Shown here: one piece after another, positions 6,260 through 16,267 of the stretch
How positions within the stretch are numbered: position 1 is the first letter of the stretch
Layout: the number at the start of each line of letters is the position of its first letter
Source: Pseudomonadota bacterium
Lineage (GTDB): Bacteria > Pseudomonadota > Alphaproteobacteria > Micavibrionales > UBA2020
DNA length: 64,000 bases
Direction of reading: 5' to 3'
NCBI GenBank assembly: GCA_021849295.1
Contig: JAJZTA010000003.1
Span: 1 to 64,000 of the forward strand
The notes under the pieces: model-generated
Told to the model about the DNA's origin: nothing
Database searches by the model: none
The model's input: the letters and a program-made list of their open reading frames with translations, nothing else
Translations under genes and position numbers: made by a program

Positions 6260-7696
6260 ATGACGCAAGGACCGCAGAAGGAATTTCGCGAGAAAAAGAG
6301 ACGCACCATCCGCAAAAGGCTGGGGCCGGTCTATCCCATTTACAAGCTCGGACGGATGGCGGCGGGGCATGCGCTGAAGGCAGCCAAGGTGAAGGAAATC
6401 CTCGCGACCGCGACCGGCCCCATCAAGCTGCACGCCGGCGCGGGCGAGAACTACAAGGAAGGCTGGGTCAACATCGACCTGCACCCCGCGACGGACAAAG
6501 AAATTTTACACAACCTCGTGAAGGGCATTCCGTTTCCCGACAATTCCGTCGATTTCATCTATACCGAGCATTTCATCGAGCACATCCCCTATGACGCCGC
6601 GCTGGCCTTCATGACCGAGTCTTACCGCGTGCTCAAGCCGGGCGGGGTGTTGCGCATTTCCTGCCCCGATCTCGATTTTCTGGTCGCGGCCTACACGCAG
6701 GAAAACTGGCGCACGCACAGCAAGGAAGAAGAGCGCCCGCCGGAATGGGAGAAAATCCTCGAGACGCAAAGCTGGTATCCCAACCGTTGCTTCATGTTCA
6801 ACCTCACCATGCGCGAAAACGGCGAGCACAAGTACATCTACAACTTCGAGGAAATGGCGGCGCGGCTGAACGAGGCCGGATTCTTCCTGCACCATATCCA
6901 CGACAAGAAGCTGAACCAAAGCGATTATCCCGAACTGCAAAACATAGACTGGCGCGGGGATTCGCTTATCGTCGAGGCGGTGAAGGACCGGAGCTTTCAG
7001 AAAGAGCCGCTGCTGACCGTCATCGTGCCCGCCTATGATAGCGAGGACATAATTGCGGAAACGCTGGATTCCATTCTGGCGCAGAAGACGGATTTCAAGT
7101 TCATCGTCAAAGTGGCGGCGGATTACGCCCGCGACAAAACGCAGAAAATCGTCCGCGACTATCAGGAAAAACATCCTGACATCATCAAGCCCCTGATGAG
7201 CGGCTTCAGAATGGGCACGGAAAAGACGCTGCACCGTGCGCTCCGCACTGTCGATACGGAATATCTCGCGTTTCTCGAGGCGGGCGACACGTGGAGAGAT
7301 CCTCTAAAGCTGCAAACGCAGGTGGATGCGCTGAAAGCCAACCCGGATTGCACAGTTTCCGCGCACAATACGGACGTGAACAAATCCTCCGGAAAAAAGA
7401 AGGATTTCATCGCCGCCGGCAAAGCGAAAGCGCGTTATGCTGCGGGCGAAGAGGCCGTTGCCGCGCATCCCTCCGCGCTTGTCTGCCGCAATGTCCTGCA
7501 GTTCTCGCTGCTGCCGTTTTATCTGGCGGACAAGGCGGGCTTGCAGGCGCTTTATCAGGCGGAAGGCGGCATGCTGTATGAAGACAAAGTCATGTCCGTT
7601 CACAATGCCGCGCACAAGAGCCGCTCGGCCACGCCGCCCTTGAAAAAAGCGGTCTTCTCCGCGCTGTCGAAGCGTTACAAAAGAAAGCTGACTTAA
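6260..7696 (+). CDS. Fused SAM methyltransferase and family-2-like glycosyltransferase
   Basis: A two-domain protein of 478 residues. Residues about 50-240 form a class I SAM methyltransferase (IKLHAGAGENYKEGWVNIDL as the SAM loop, then FPDNSVDFIYTEHFIEHIP and the post-motif YRVLKPGGVLRISCPD). Residues about 250-370 resemble a GT-A family 2 glycosyltransferase (LLTVIVPAYDSEDIIAETLDSILAQ). The usual Asp-rich metal site reads FLEAGDTW, so sugar transfer may be weakened or altered. The rest is unrecognised. The role is probably in surface polysaccharide modification. The ATG at 6260 is preferred because AGGAAGGA lies upstream; an ATG at 6227 has no ribosome-binding site. It converges with the FkbM gene, overlapping by 4 bp. 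Confidence 0.85.
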   Translation: MTQGPQKEFREKKRRTIRKRLGPVYPIYKLGRMAAGHALKAAKVKEILATATGPIKLHAGAGENYKEGWVNIDLHPATDKEILHNLVKGIPFPDNSVDFIYTEHFIEHIPYDAALAFMTESYRVLKPGGVLRISCPDLDFLVAAYTQENWRTHSKEEERPPEWEKILETQSWYPNRCFMFNLTMRENGEHKYIYNFEEMAARLNEAGFFLHHIHDKKLNQSDYPELQNIDWRGDSLIVEAVKDRSFQKEPLLTVIVPAYDSEDIIAETLDSILAQKTDFKFIVKVAADYARDKTQKIVRDYQEKHPDIIKPLMSGFRMGTEKTLHRALRTVDTEYLAFLEAGDTWRDPLKLQTQVDALKANPDCTVSAHNTDVNKSSGKKKDFIAAGKAKARYAAGEEAVAAHPSALVCRNVLQFSLLPFYLADKAGLQALYQAEGGMLYEDKVMSVHNAAHKSRSATPPLKKAVFSALSKRYKRKLT

Positions 7697-8526
7697 GCTT
7701 TCGTCAGGTAATGATAGTATTCACTGATCACGCGTTTGACCTTATATCCCGCGTCTTCCAGATGTTTCAGCACGCGCTCGCGATTTTCGGGCCAGATGTA
7801 GACTTCAAGAAGACAGTCGTTATTTTTAAGCAGTTCCGTCGCGCCTTTTAGAACATCCAGTTCATGCCCCTGAACGGTGATCTTGATGAAAACTTTCTTG
7901 TCCTGACAGGGCAGGACTTCGTCGAGCGGACGCGCCTTCACCTCGCACAGCGTGCCCGTTCCTGGCGTCAGATGCCCCATGGCTTCCGCGCCCTCCTGCC
8001 CGGTCGTGGCCACCACTTGCGATGCGATGGCGCGGCTTTCCGTTGCCATTTCGAACTGCAACGTGCCGTGCGTGCTCGACAGGGCTTCCTGAAAAGGTTT
8101 CACGCGTCCGGTGTACCCGTTGAGGGAGATATTGAAGACGAGCTGGGCGAAGTTGCGCGGGTCGGGCTCGAAGGCGAGGATTTCCTTGGCGAGGTTGCGG
8201 TGCGCCGCCTGCAGCGCGTAAATCCCCACACTCGCGCCGACGTCGACGAAAACGTCGCAGCCCTTCGCCATCTCGCCGAAGAAATAGTCGCACCTGTCGT
8301 GCTCGTAGCCGCCGTGCAGGCCGATCTTGCGGTCGACATGGCTGCGGTAGTTGAGGAGGAACAAAATGCCCTTGTAGCGCTTGACTTTGTAGCCCTCCGG
8401 CCAGGTCAACCGCGCCCACGCCTTGAGAAGCGACGGATAAAGTCTTTTGATGACGGGGATGCCGCGTGTGCCGTGATAGAGCTTGTGCAGGCAGGCGTTC
8501 GAGAATTCAAGATTGTCTTGCTGCAT
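7693..8526 (-). CDS. FkbM-family methyltransferase
   Basis: A 277-residue SAM-dependent methyltransferase of the FkbM family. The SAM-binding loop VFVDVGASVGIYAL lies near residue 92, an acidic strand EILAFEPDPRNFAQL follows, and the C-terminal part has the family's KVFIKITVQGHELDVLKGA motif, with Thr where the common form is KIDVEGHE. Members methylate sugars or other hydroxyl-bearing surface molecules; the substrate here is unknown. A GGAGA site lies about 6 bases before the ATG. Facing a methyltransferase-glycosyltransferase gene, it probably belongs to the same glycan-modification function. Confidence 0.88.
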   Translation of the reverse strand: MQQDNLEFSNACLHKLYHGTRGIPVIKRLYPSLLKAWARLTWPEGYKVKRYKGILFLLNYRSHVDRKIGLHGGYEHDRCDYFFGEMAKGCDVFVDVGASVGIYALQAAHRNLAKEILAFEPDPRNFAQLVFNISLNGYTGRVKPFQEALSSTHGTLQFEMATESRAIASQVVATTGQEGAEAMGHLTPGTGTLCEVKARPLDEVLPCQDKKVFIKITVQGHELDVLKGATELLKNNDCLLEVYIWPENRERVLKHLEDAGYKVKRVISEYYHYLTKA

Positions 8527-8551
8527 TTATTGTCTCCGAAAATAAAAAAAA

Positions 8552-9508
8552 TCAATCCGTCACCGGCGCAGGCTCCTGCATCAGCGCGAGCAGCGCCATG
8601 CGGACGAAGACCGCGCGCGCCGCCTGTTCGAAATAGCGCGCCTGCGGCAGCGCGTCCACCGCGGGGTCGATCTCGTTCACGCGCGGCAGCGGGTGCATCA
8701 ATATCATGTCCTTTTTCGATTTTTCAAGGCTCGCGGGCGTAAGGGTGAAGGCGTTTTTCACGGCCTCGTATTCCACCGCGTCTTTTAAACGCTCTTTTTG
8801 CACGCGGGTGACGTAAAGCACGTCAAGGTCTCCGATCACGTCCGCGATATTGTCGGTGATCGTGGCATTGGCGGGCGGCGCGTCCATCTGCAGCGACGGG
8901 TGCGAAATCAAAACGAAACGGACATCCGGATAAAGCCCGAGCAACGTGACCAGCGAGCGCACCGTCCGTCCGTATTTCAAATCCCCCGCGATGCCGACGG
9001 TGAGCGCGTTCAGGCGGCCCTTGTCATGCCGTATGGTGTAAAGGTCGGTGAGCGCCTGCGTCGGGTGCTCGTTGGCGCCGTCCCCCGCGTTGATGACGGG
9101 GATGAGGGCTTGCGAGGCGAGCGCGGCCGCGCTGCCCGCTTGCGGATGGCGCACGGCGATCAGGTCGGCGTAAGCGCTGACGATGCGGCCCGTGTCGGCG
9201 AGCGATTCGCCCTTTTTGACCGACGAGGCTTCGCCCTGTTCGAGGCTGACGACCCGCCCGCCGAGGCGCAGCATGGCGCTTTCGAACGAGAACCGCGTGC
9301 GCGTGCTGGGCTCGAAAAACAGCGTGGCGAGGATGCGTCCCGTGCAAATTGCAGGGATGGGCCTGCCGCTTCTGGCGTCGGCGTGATATTGCGCCGCGCG
9401 GTCGAGAATCGCTTCGAGATCGTTTCTGGAGACGTCATCCGCGCCGAGCAAGTGCCGGAAAGACAATGATTCTGCAGCGTTTTCACTGTTATGTTCAAGC
9501 GTTGACAT
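8552..9508 (-). CDS. pyrB: Aspartate carbamoyltransferase catalytic subunit
   Basis: Joins carbamoyl phosphate and aspartate in the first committed step of pyrimidine synthesis. The 318-residue sequence has the carbamoyl-phosphate loop FFEPSTRTRFSFESA, the SSVKKGES loop that reaches into the neighbouring active site, HPTQALTDLYT and the C-terminal MHPLPRVNEID aspartate-binding motif. Length matches the class without an allosteric PyrI chain, and no pyrI is present. It is transcribed away from carA across a 118-bp gap, so the two UMP operons can be controlled from one region. The gap contains no attenuator or PyrR-type structure that I can see. Confidence 0.96.
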   Translation of the reverse strand: MSTLEHNSENAAESLSFRHLLGADDVSRNDLEAILDRAAQYHADARSGRPIPAICTGRILATLFFEPSTRTRFSFESAMLRLGGRVVSLEQGEASSVKKGESLADTGRIVSAYADLIAVRHPQAGSAAALASQALIPVINAGDGANEHPTQALTDLYTIRHDKGRLNALTVGIAGDLKYGRTVRSLVTLLGLYPDVRFVLISHPSLQMDAPPANATITDNIADVIGDLDVLYVTRVQKERLKDAVEYEAVKNAFTLTPASLEKSKKDMILMHPLPRVNEIDPAVDALPQARYFEQAARAVFVRMALLALMQEPAPVTD

Positions 9509-9626
9509 GCCGTTCTATCCCGTTGTTCCGCAAAGAATACTCCGTGCGGGCGGTTTTGTCGCTTTGTTTTTGCAGGACATTGTGCTATTCCATTCCAAGT
9601 CCACTCCAAATTCCGGGTTTTAAGGA

Positions 9627-10793
9627 ATGAACGACACCAACCGTCCCAGCCACGCGACCGCGGCGCTGATACTCGCCGACGGAAGCGTTTTTTGGGGACG
9701 CGGCATCGGCACCGAAGGCATTACGGGCGGCGAAATCTGTTTCAACACATCGATGACGGGCTATCAGGAGATCATGACCGATCCCTCCTATGCGGGGCAG
9801 ATCGTCACTTTTACCTTTCCGCACATCGGCAACGTCGGCACCAATCCCGACGACGACGAAGCGGCGAAACCCTTCGCTCGCGGGCTGGTGTTGCGCGCCG
9901 ACATTACCGCGCCGTCGAACTACCGCGCAGGCGGCCATTTCAACGACTGGCTGAAAGACCGCGGCCTCACCGGCATCTGCGGCCTCGATACGCGCGCGCT
10001 GACTCATCATATTCGCGAACACGGCGCGCAAAACGCCGTTATCCGTCACGGCAAGGACATTGATATTTCAGCATTGCAAGCGAAGCTGGAAGATCTGCCC
10101 TCCATGACCGGATGCGACATGGCCAGGACGGTTTCGACCAAAGAGGTTTACACGTGGGACCAGTCGGTCTGGTCTTTTGAAGCGAACGCCTACGGCGAGG
10201 TTAAGCAAGCGACGGCGCACGTCGTGGTCGTCGATTACGGCGTCAAGCGCAATATCCTCCGCTGCCTTGCGGCGCAGGGCTTCAAGCTCACCGTCGTGCC
10301 GTGCGATTTTTCTGCCGAGAAGATTCTCGCGCTCAAGCCCGACGGCATCTTCCTCTCCAACGGGCCGGGCGACCCCGCCGCAACCGCCGCTTATGCCGCG
10401 CCGATTATCAAAGATCTTTTGCAATCGGGTCTACCTCTGTTCGGCATTTGTCTCGGCCATCAGCTGCTGGCGATTACGCTGGGCGGAAAAACGGAAAAAC
10501 TGCCGTTTGGCCACCGTGGCGCGAACCATCCGGTGAAAGACCTTGCCACGGGAAAAATCGAAATCACCAGCCAGAACCACGGTTTCCACGTCATCCCTGA
10601 AAGCCTTCCGGACACGGCGGCGGTGACGCACGTCAGCCTGTTCGACGGCACCAACGAGGGGCTGTGCCTGAAAAACCGGCCGGTGTTTTCGGTGCAGTAC
10701 CACCCCGAGGCCTCGCCCGGCCCGCAGGACAGTTATTATTTGTTCGAACGTTTCGCCGCGCATATACGCGACGCCAAAAAGAAAGTAGCCTGA
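9627..10793 (+). CDS. carA: Carbamoyl-phosphate synthase small (glutaminase) subunit
   Basis: Hydrolyses glutamine and passes ammonia to CarB. It is 388 residues, normal for the family. The N-terminal domain starts ATAALILADGSVFWGRGIG and includes the TGYQEIMTDPSYAGQIVTFT segment. The C-terminal class I glutaminase domain has the nucleophile in FGICLGHQLLA and the His/Glu pair in QYHPEASPGPQD. Both are intact. AAGGA sits directly against the ATG, which is closer than ideal. It heads a carA-carB-pyrE-pyrF operon: carB starts 27 bases after its stop codon. Confidence 0.97.
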   Translation: MNDTNRPSHATAALILADGSVFWGRGIGTEGITGGEICFNTSMTGYQEIMTDPSYAGQIVTFTFPHIGNVGTNPDDDEAAKPFARGLVLRADITAPSNYRAGGHFNDWLKDRGLTGICGLDTRALTHHIREHGAQNAVIRHGKDIDISALQAKLEDLPSMTGCDMARTVSTKEVYTWDQSVWSFEANAYGEVKQATAHVVVVDYGVKRNILRCLAAQGFKLTVVPCDFSAEKILALKPDGIFLSNGPGDPAATAAYAAPIIKDLLQSGLPLFGICLGHQLLAITLGGKTEKLPFGHRGANHPVKDLATGKIEITSQNHGFHVIPESLPDTAAVTHVSLFDGTNEGLCLKNRPVFSVQYHPEASPGPQDSYYLFERFAAHIRDAKKKVA

Positions 10794-10820
10794 TATGCGA
10801 AAACAAAGAAAGGGGGGCTG

Positions 10821-13800
10821 ATGCCCCGGCGCACCGATATAAAATCCATCGCCATCATCGGCGCGGGGCCGATCGTCATAGGTCAGGCCTGCGAGTTCGA
10901 TTATTCCGGCACGCAGGCGTGCAAGGCGCTGAAGGACGAGGGCTACCGCGTCGTCCTCATCAATTCCAATCCGGCGACGATCATGACAGATCCAGCGCTG
11001 GCCGACGCGACTTATATAGAGCCGATCACCGAGGACGTCGTCGCCCGCATCCTTGAAAAAGAGCGCCCCGACGCGCTGCTGCCGACGATGGGCGGTCAGA
11101 CGGCGCTCAATGTCGCGCTCGCGCTTGCCGACCACGGCACGCTGGAGACGCTCGGCATAGAGCTGATCGGCGTCAAACAGCGCGCCATCGAGCTTGCCGA
11201 AGATCGCGATCTTTTCAAGCAAAAGATGGAAGAAATCGGTTTGGAGTGCGCGCGCGGCAAGACGGTGAAAAACCTCGCCGAAGCTTTGGAGATTCTCGAT
11301 TACGTCGGGCTGCCGGCGATCATCCGCCCGTCTTTCACGCTCGGCGGCACCGGCGGCGGCATCGCCTATAACCGCGACGAATACGAGACGGTGGTCAAGG
11401 CTGGTCTGGACGCGTCGCCCGTGCGGCAGGTGTTGATCGAAGAGTGCATGCTCGGCTGGAAAGAATACGAGATGGAAGTCGTGCGCGACCGCAACGACAA
11501 CTGCATCATCATCTGCTCGATCGAAAACGTCGACCCGATGGGCATTCACACGGGCGACAGCGTCACCGTCGCGCCCGCGCTCACGCTGACCGACAAGGAA
11601 TACCAGCAGATGCGCCGCGCCTCGATCGAGATTCTGCGCGCCATCGGCGTCGAGACCGGCGGCTCCAACGTGCAGTTCTCCGTCAATCCCGAAACGGGGC
11701 GGCAGGTAGTGATCGAGATGAACCCGCGCGTCAGCCGATCTTCCGCGCTGGCGTCGAAGGCGACAGGCTTTCCCATTGCCAAGGTCGCGGCCAAACTCGC
11801 CATCGGCTATACGCTGGACGAGCTGACCAACGACATCACCGGCGTCACGCCTGCCTCGTTCGAGCCGACGATCGATTATGTGGTGACGAAGATTCCGCGC
11901 TTCAACTTCGAAAAGTTTCAGGGAACGGAGGCGCTCTTGTCCACGTCGATGAAGGCGGTGGGCGAGGTGATGGCGATCGGTCGCACCTTCGAGGAATCCC
12001 TGCAAAAGGCGCTTATTTCTCTTGAAACTGGATTGACGGGGCTCAAGGAAATGAACTTGATGCCCGAGGGTACGGAATTCGACCGGCAATATATTATCGC
12101 CGCGCTGTCGCAGCCGCGGCCGGACAGGATTTTGGTCGCGGCACAGGCTTTCCGCCACGGCTTCACCGTGGATGAAGTGCAGGGCTGCAGCAAATACGAC
12201 CGCTGGTTTCTGGAGCGCATCGCCGCGCTGGTCGAGCATGAGGCGCATTTGAAGAAAAGCGGCGTCACCGACTGGATGCAAACCAAGCAACTCGGATTTT
12301 CCGATGCGCGCATCGCAGAACTGACGGGCGCCAAAGAGGCTGATGTTACTAAAGCGCGTCATGCCGCTGGCGTGCGCCCAGTGTTCAAGCGTGTCGACAC
12401 CTGCGCGGCCGAATTTGCCGCGCAGACGGCTTATATGTATTCGACCTATGAATGGGGCAACGCTTCGGAGGCCGCCCCGTCCGACAAGAAAAAAGCCATC
12501 ATCATCGGCTCCGGCCCCAACCGCATCGGGCAGGGCATCGAATTCGACTATTGCTGCGTCCATGCGGCCTTCGCGCTCAAGGCGCAGGGCATCGAAAGCA
12601 TCATGATCAACTGCAACCCCGAAACCGTCTCGACGGATTACGACACCTCCGACCGTCTTTATTTCGAGCCGGTGACGATTGAAAAAACGCTCGATATCAT
12701 CCGTACCGAGCAAGAGAAGGGCGATCTTCTGGGCGTGATCGTCCAGCTCGGCGGGCAGACGCCGCTTAAATTGTGCCGCACGCTTGAAAAAGCGGGCGTG
12801 AAAATCCTCGGCACCAGCCCCGACGCGATCGACCTTTCCGAGAGCCGCGAGCAGTTCGCCAAAGTTTTGCGCGATCTGAACCTGCGCCAGCCGCCCAACG
12901 GCATCGCCCGTACCACTGACGAGGTTGCGGTGCTGGCGGAAAAAATCGGCTTTCCGGTGATTGTGCGCCCGTCTTATGTGCTGGGCGGACGCGGCATGCG
13001 CATCGTGCATGATACGGTCGCGCTGCAGAAATATATCTCCGAAAACGCCGAAATTATCGGCGAGGGCGATATTCTCGTCGACAAATACCTGCAAAACTGC
13101 ATCGAGGTCGATGTTGATGCCCTATCCGACGGAAAAGAGGTATTTATCGCCGGTATCCTCGAGCATATCGAGGAAGCAGGCATCCACTCGGGCGACAGCA
13201 CCTGCGTCCTGCCGCCGCATTCCCTGCGCGACGATATTATAGAAGATTTGCGCCGTCAGAGCGTAAAGCTTGCGCTGGCGCTGAAAGTCGTCGGCCATAT
13301 GAACGTGCAGTATGCGGTCAAGACCAGTCGTGATCCTGCCGATCTCGACAGTTACGAAATTTATGTGATCGAGGCCAATCCCCGCGCCTCGCGCACCGTG
13401 CCGTTCGTCGCCAAGGCGACGGGCATGCCGCTGGTCGCCGCCGCGACGCGTCTGATGCTGGGCGAGAAGATGCCCCAGTTGCTGAAAGAAGGCGTGCTGC
13501 ACCATCATGTGTTCCGCCATGTCGCCGTCAAGGCGCCGGTATTTCCGTTCGCGCGCTTCCCGCGCGTGGAAGTGACGCTCGGGCCGGAAATGCGCTCGAC
13601 CGGCGAGGTGATGGGCATCGACCGTGATTTCCGCCGCGCCTTCGCCAAGGCGCGCCTCGGTGCGGGTTCAAAATTGCCGCTCAACGGAACGGTGTTTATT
13701 TCGGTGCGCGACTCCGACAAGAACAGCATCATCCCGCTTGCAGCCAAGCTTGCCGATGCGGGTTTTAAAATCGTCGCCACCAGCGGCACGGCGAAGCATC

Positions 13801-14093
13801 TCGTCGAGGCGGGCATCCGCGCGCATAAAGTGAATAAGGTGCACGAAGGCCAGCCGCACGTCGTAGACGCGATGATCAACGGTACGATTGACCTGATGCT
13901 CAATACGACGGAAGGGCTGCAGTCGGTTGTCGACGGGCGCAACCTCCGCCGCGCCGCGCTGCATAACAAAATCCCCTATTACACGACGCTCTCCGCCGCG
14001 CGCGTGGCCGTGGATACCATCGTTTATCTTAAAAATGCGGGGCCGCTCGGCGTCTGTCCGCTGCAGGACTATATCGAAAGGAAAACAGCATGA
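10821..14093 (+). CDS. carB: Carbamoyl-phosphate synthase large subunit
   Basis: Makes carbamoyl phosphate from ammonia, bicarbonate and two ATP for pyrimidine and arginine synthesis. The 1090-residue protein has the expected doubled structure: a first half with [18 protein letters not shown] and an ATP-grasp with [14 protein letters not shown], a second half with [18 protein letters not shown] and [12 protein letters not shown], and a C-terminal methylglyoxal-synthase-like regulatory domain (about 950-1090). A strong AAAGGGGGG site precedes the ATG. Its stop codon overlaps the pyrE start by four bases (ATGA). Long open frames on the opposite strand are composition artefacts. Confidence 0.97.
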   Translation: MPRRTDIKSIAIIGAGPIVIGQACEFDYSGTQACKALKDEGYRVVLINSNPATIMTDPALADATYIEPITEDVVARILEKERPDALLPTMGGQTALNVALALADHGTLETLGIELIGVKQRAIELAEDRDLFKQKMEEIGLECARGKTVKNLAEALEILDYVGLPAIIRPSFTLGGTGGGIAYNRDEYETVVKAGLDASPVRQVLIEECMLGWKEYEMEVVRDRNDNCIIICSIENVDPMGIHTGDSVTVAPALTLTDKEYQQMRRASIEILRAIGVETGGSNVQFSVNPETGRQVVIEMNPRVSRSSALASKATGFPIAKVAAKLAIGYTLDELTNDITGVTPASFEPTIDYVVTKIPRFNFEKFQGTEALLSTSMKAVGEVMAIGRTFEESLQKALISLETGLTGLKEMNLMPEGTEFDRQYIIAALSQPRPDRILVAAQAFRHGFTVDEVQGCSKYDRWFLERIAALVEHEAHLKKSGVTDWMQTKQLGFSDARIAELTGAKEADVTKARHAAGVRPVFKRVDTCAAEFAAQTAYMYSTYEWGNASEAAPSDKKKAIIIGSGPNRIGQGIEFDYCCVHAAFALKAQGIESIMINCNPETVSTDYDTSDRLYFEPVTIEKTLDIIRTEQEKGDLLGVIVQLGGQTPLKLCRTLEKAGVKILGTSPDAIDLSESREQFAKVLRDLNLRQPPNGIARTTDEVAVLAEKIGFPVIVRPSYVLGGRGMRIVHDTVALQKYISENAEIIGEGDILVDKYLQNCIEVDVDALSDGKEVFIAGILEHIEEAGIHSGDSTCVLPPHSLRDDIIEDLRRQSVKLALALKVVGHMNVQYAVKTSRDPADLDSYEIYVIEANPRASRTVPFVAKATGMPLVAAATRLMLGEKMPQLLKEGVLHHHVFRHVAVKAPVFPFARFPRVEVTLGPEMRSTGEVMGIDRDFRRAFAKARLGAGSKLPLNGTVFISVRDSDKNSIIPLAAKLADAGFKIVATSGTAKHLVEAGIRAHKVNKVHEGQPHVVDAMINGTIDLMLNTTEGLQSVVDGRNLRRAALHNKIPYYTTLSAARVAVDTIVYLKNAGPLGVCPLQDYIERKTA

Positions 14094-14641
14094 CGGACAT
14101 GAAGCGCTTGCGCGCCATCATCGGCGAAAAATCCTACAACACCGGCGGAGATTTCAAGCTCGCCTCCGGCGCCGCGAGCAGTTTCTTCTTCGACATGAAG
14201 CCGACAGTGCTCAATCCCGAAGGCGCGAACCTCGTCGCCGACGCCATTCTCGAGCGCCTCAAGGGGCTGGATGCGACGGCCATCGGCGGGCTGGTGCTGG
14301 GCGCATGCCCGATCGCTTCCGCCGTCTGCGTCAAGAGCCACGGCACGGATACGCCATTGCAGGCTTTTTATGTGCGCAAGGAGGCCAAGACGCGCGGCAC
14401 GCAGAAGATGATCGAAGGCGCTGACCTTAAAAAGGGCGATCGCGTGGTGATTGTCGAGGACGTGACGACAACCGGCTCGTCGGCGCTGCAGGCCGTCATG
14501 GAGGTGCGGAAATTGGGTTGCGAAGTGGTCAAGGTCATGACGATTGTTGACCGCGAGCAGGGCGCGGCGGCGGTTTTCGCGCGGGAAGACCTTTCGTTCG
14601 ATGCGCTTTTTACCCGCCGCGATTTCGCCGAGGCGGCATGA
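14090..14641 (+). CDS. pyrE: Orotate phosphoribosyltransferase
   Basis: Adds ribose-5-phosphate from PRPP to orotate, giving OMP. It is 183 residues, with the PRPP-binding motif [18 protein letters not shown] near residue 120, the flexible-loop basic segment [13 protein letters not shown] before it, and [17 protein letters not shown] near the N-terminus. The ATG overlaps the carB stop and the stop overlaps the pyrF start, each by four bases, so carB, pyrE and pyrF are almost certainly translated as one coupled unit. PRPP would come from the prs product encoded at 53741. Confidence 0.96.
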   Translation: MTDMKRLRAIIGEKSYNTGGDFKLASGAASSFFFDMKPTVLNPEGANLVADAILERLKGLDATAIGGLVLGACPIASAVCVKSHGTDTPLQAFYVRKEAKTRGTQKMIEGADLKKGDRVVIVEDVTTTGSSALQAVMEVRKLGCEVVKVMTIVDREQGAAAVFAREDLSFDALFTRRDFAEAA

Positions 14642-15312
14642 GCAAGATTTTTTGCGCCATCGATACGCCGGACCTCGTCGCTGCCGAAAAACTGGCGTCC
14701 AGCCTGCAGTGCGTTGTTGATATTAAACTAGGGCTGGAGTTTTTCGCGGCCCATGGCGCGGCAGGCGTCCAAAAGGTGCGCGCCGCGGCGGGAGCGAAGG
14801 CAAAACTTTTTCTCGATTTGAAGCTGCATGACATTCCCAATACGGTCGCGGGCGCGGTGCGCGCCGCCGTTGCCGGCTGTGCGCCGGATTTTCTTACCGT
14901 CCATGCGTCCGGCGGGCGCGAGATGATGTGCGCGGCGGTCGAAGCGGCGGCTAAAACAAAAATTCTTGCCGTGACGGTGCTGACCAGTCTGGATGCGGAC
15001 GAACTTTCCGCCGTCGGGCAGGGCGCGGATGCGCAAGAACAGGTGTTGCGTCTGGCGCGGTTGGCAGTGGAAGCGGGGGCGGGCGGCATTGTCTGTTCGC
15101 CGCGCGAAATCGCGCTTCTCAGAAAAGAGCTGCCGCGGGAAATATTGCTTGTGGTGCCGGGGATACGCCCTGCGGGATCCAAGGCGGGCGACCAGAAGCG
15201 CATCATGACGCCTGCGGAGGCCACTGCAGCAGGGGCGGATTATCTGGTGATCGGGCGGCCGATCACGCAGGCGGATGACCCTGTTGCCGCCGCGCGCAGT
15301 ATGTGCGGTTGA
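14638..15312 (+). CDS. pyrF: Orotidine 5'-phosphate decarboxylase
   Basis: Decarboxylates OMP to UMP, the last step of the pathway. The 224-residue TIM-barrel protein has the catalytic tetrad motif LFLDLKLHDIPNTV, the substrate-binding start FCAIDTPD and DIKLGLEFF, and the phosphate-binding end VVPGIRPAGS with YLVIGRPITQADDP. It is the last gene of the car-pyr operon. Its final 50 bases overlap the 3' end of pyrD on the other strand, an unusually deep convergent overlap in which both proteins keep family-typical C-termini (the phosphate gripper here). Confidence 0.95.
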   Translation: MSKIFCAIDTPDLVAAEKLASSLQCVVDIKLGLEFFAAHGAAGVQKVRAAAGAKAKLFLDLKLHDIPNTVAGAVRAAVAGCAPDFLTVHASGGREMMCAAVEAAAKTKILAVTVLTSLDADELSAVGQGADAQEQVLRLARLAVEAGAGGIVCSPREIALLRKELPREILLVVPGIRPAGSKAGDQKRIMTPAEATAAGADYLVIGRPITQADDPVAAARSMCG

Positions 15313-16267
15313 TGTCGGCGATCAGCTTTGCTCCCTTGTAAATCAATCCCGTATAAATTTGCACGGCGTTTGCGCCTGCGGAGAATAGCGTCTCTGCGTC
15401 TTCTCCGCTTTGCACGCCGCCGCAGCCGATGACGGGGATTGCGGTGCCTGCGATATCGCGCAGGTCGCGCACCATGTGGCGCGTGGTATCGAGCAGCAGC
15501 GGCCCGCTGTAGCCGCCGACGGGTGTGCCGTTGCTTTGCGGCCAGTCGAACGGAGTGCTGCCGAGGCGCCCATGTTTGCTCCACGGCATCGTGTTGGTGG
15601 CGATGAGGCCCTTTGCGCCCGCGCTCAAAACGCTTTGCACCGTTTTTTGCAGCGTATTTTTGTCTGTTTCGGGCGCGAGCTTGATGAGCACGGGCGTCGT
15701 ACCGGCTTCATCGACGACGGCCTTGACCTGCTCTTGCAGGGCTGCCGCGCTATTGTCGTGAGCATCGACATTCGGACAGGAGACGTTGATGGTAAGGTAA
15801 TCCGCCAATGGCGCTATGGCGGCGGCGAGCGCGCGCAAATCATCCATGCTGCTTTCGGGTGAGGAGATGCTTGCGCCGATAACGAGACTTTTGCGCTCCG
15901 GCGCGGATTGAAAGCGTTGCAGTTGCGTGACGAAATAATTCATGCCTTTGTTCGGCAGGCCCATCCAGTTGACGATATGCCCGCCTCCGAGCCGCCATAG
16001 ACGGGGTTTGGGGTTGCCTTGACGCGGGTGGCGTGTGACCGTGCCTGCCTCGACAAAGCCGAACCCGAGGCGAGCCCATCCAACGAGCGCCTCGGCGTTT
16101 TTGTCCGCACCCGCCGCGAGGCCGACGGGATTGCGAAACGTTTTGCCGAAAAGTTCAATGCGCGTTGCGGGGTCGTCCGGCGCTGCGGCGGGGGCAAGTT
16201 TGTGTTTGACGGCACAGAGCACGAACTTGTGCGCCGTTTCCGGCGGCAGGAGGCGAAGCGGGTTCAT
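15263..16267 (-). CDS. pyrD: Dihydroorotate dehydrogenase, class-2-like, with Cys at the catalytic-base position
   Basis: Oxidises dihydroorotate to orotate using FMN. The 334 residues look like the quinone-linked class 2: N-terminal MNPLRLLPPETAHKF helix, FRNPVGLAAGADKNAEAL, FGFVEAGTVTRHPRQGNPKPRLWRL, GLIATNT and VQIYTGLIYKG. Yet the active-site strand reads TINVSCPNV, with Cys where class 2 enzymes have Ser (E. coli Ser175) and class 1 enzymes have Cys. The following TPGLR of class 2 is also missing. The ATG at 16267 overlaps the pyrC stop (ATGA). The 88-residue in-frame upstream extension lies inside pyrC and is Arg-rich shadow sequence. The 3' end overlaps pyrF by 50 bp. Confidence 0.93.
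   Translation of the reverse strand: MNPLRLLPPETAHKFVLCAVKHKLAPAAAPDDPATRIELFGKTFRNPVGLAAGADKNAEALVGWARLGFGFVEAGTVTRHPRQGNPKPRLWRLGGGHIVNWMGLPNKGMNYFVTQLQRFQSAPERKSLVIGASISSPESSMDDLRALAAAIAPLADYLTINVSCPNVDAHDNSAAALQEQVKAVVDEAGTTPVLIKLAPETDKNTLQKTVQSVLSAGAKGLIATNTMPWSKHGRLGSTPFDWPQSNGTPVGGYSGPLLLDTTRHMVRDLRDIAGTAIPVIGCGGVQSGEDAETLFSAGANAVQIYTGLIYKGAKLIADINRTYCARRQQGHPPA

Noticed and set aside
9500-9540. GTTC pair upstream of pyrB as a second SOS box
   Set aside because: The half-sites are nine bases apart, not seven, and pyrB is not a known SOS gene.
10431-13094. 887-codon open frame opposite carA/carB
   Set aside because: Composition artefact of GC-rich codon use on the coding strand; carA and carB are certain and the antisense product has no recognisable family.
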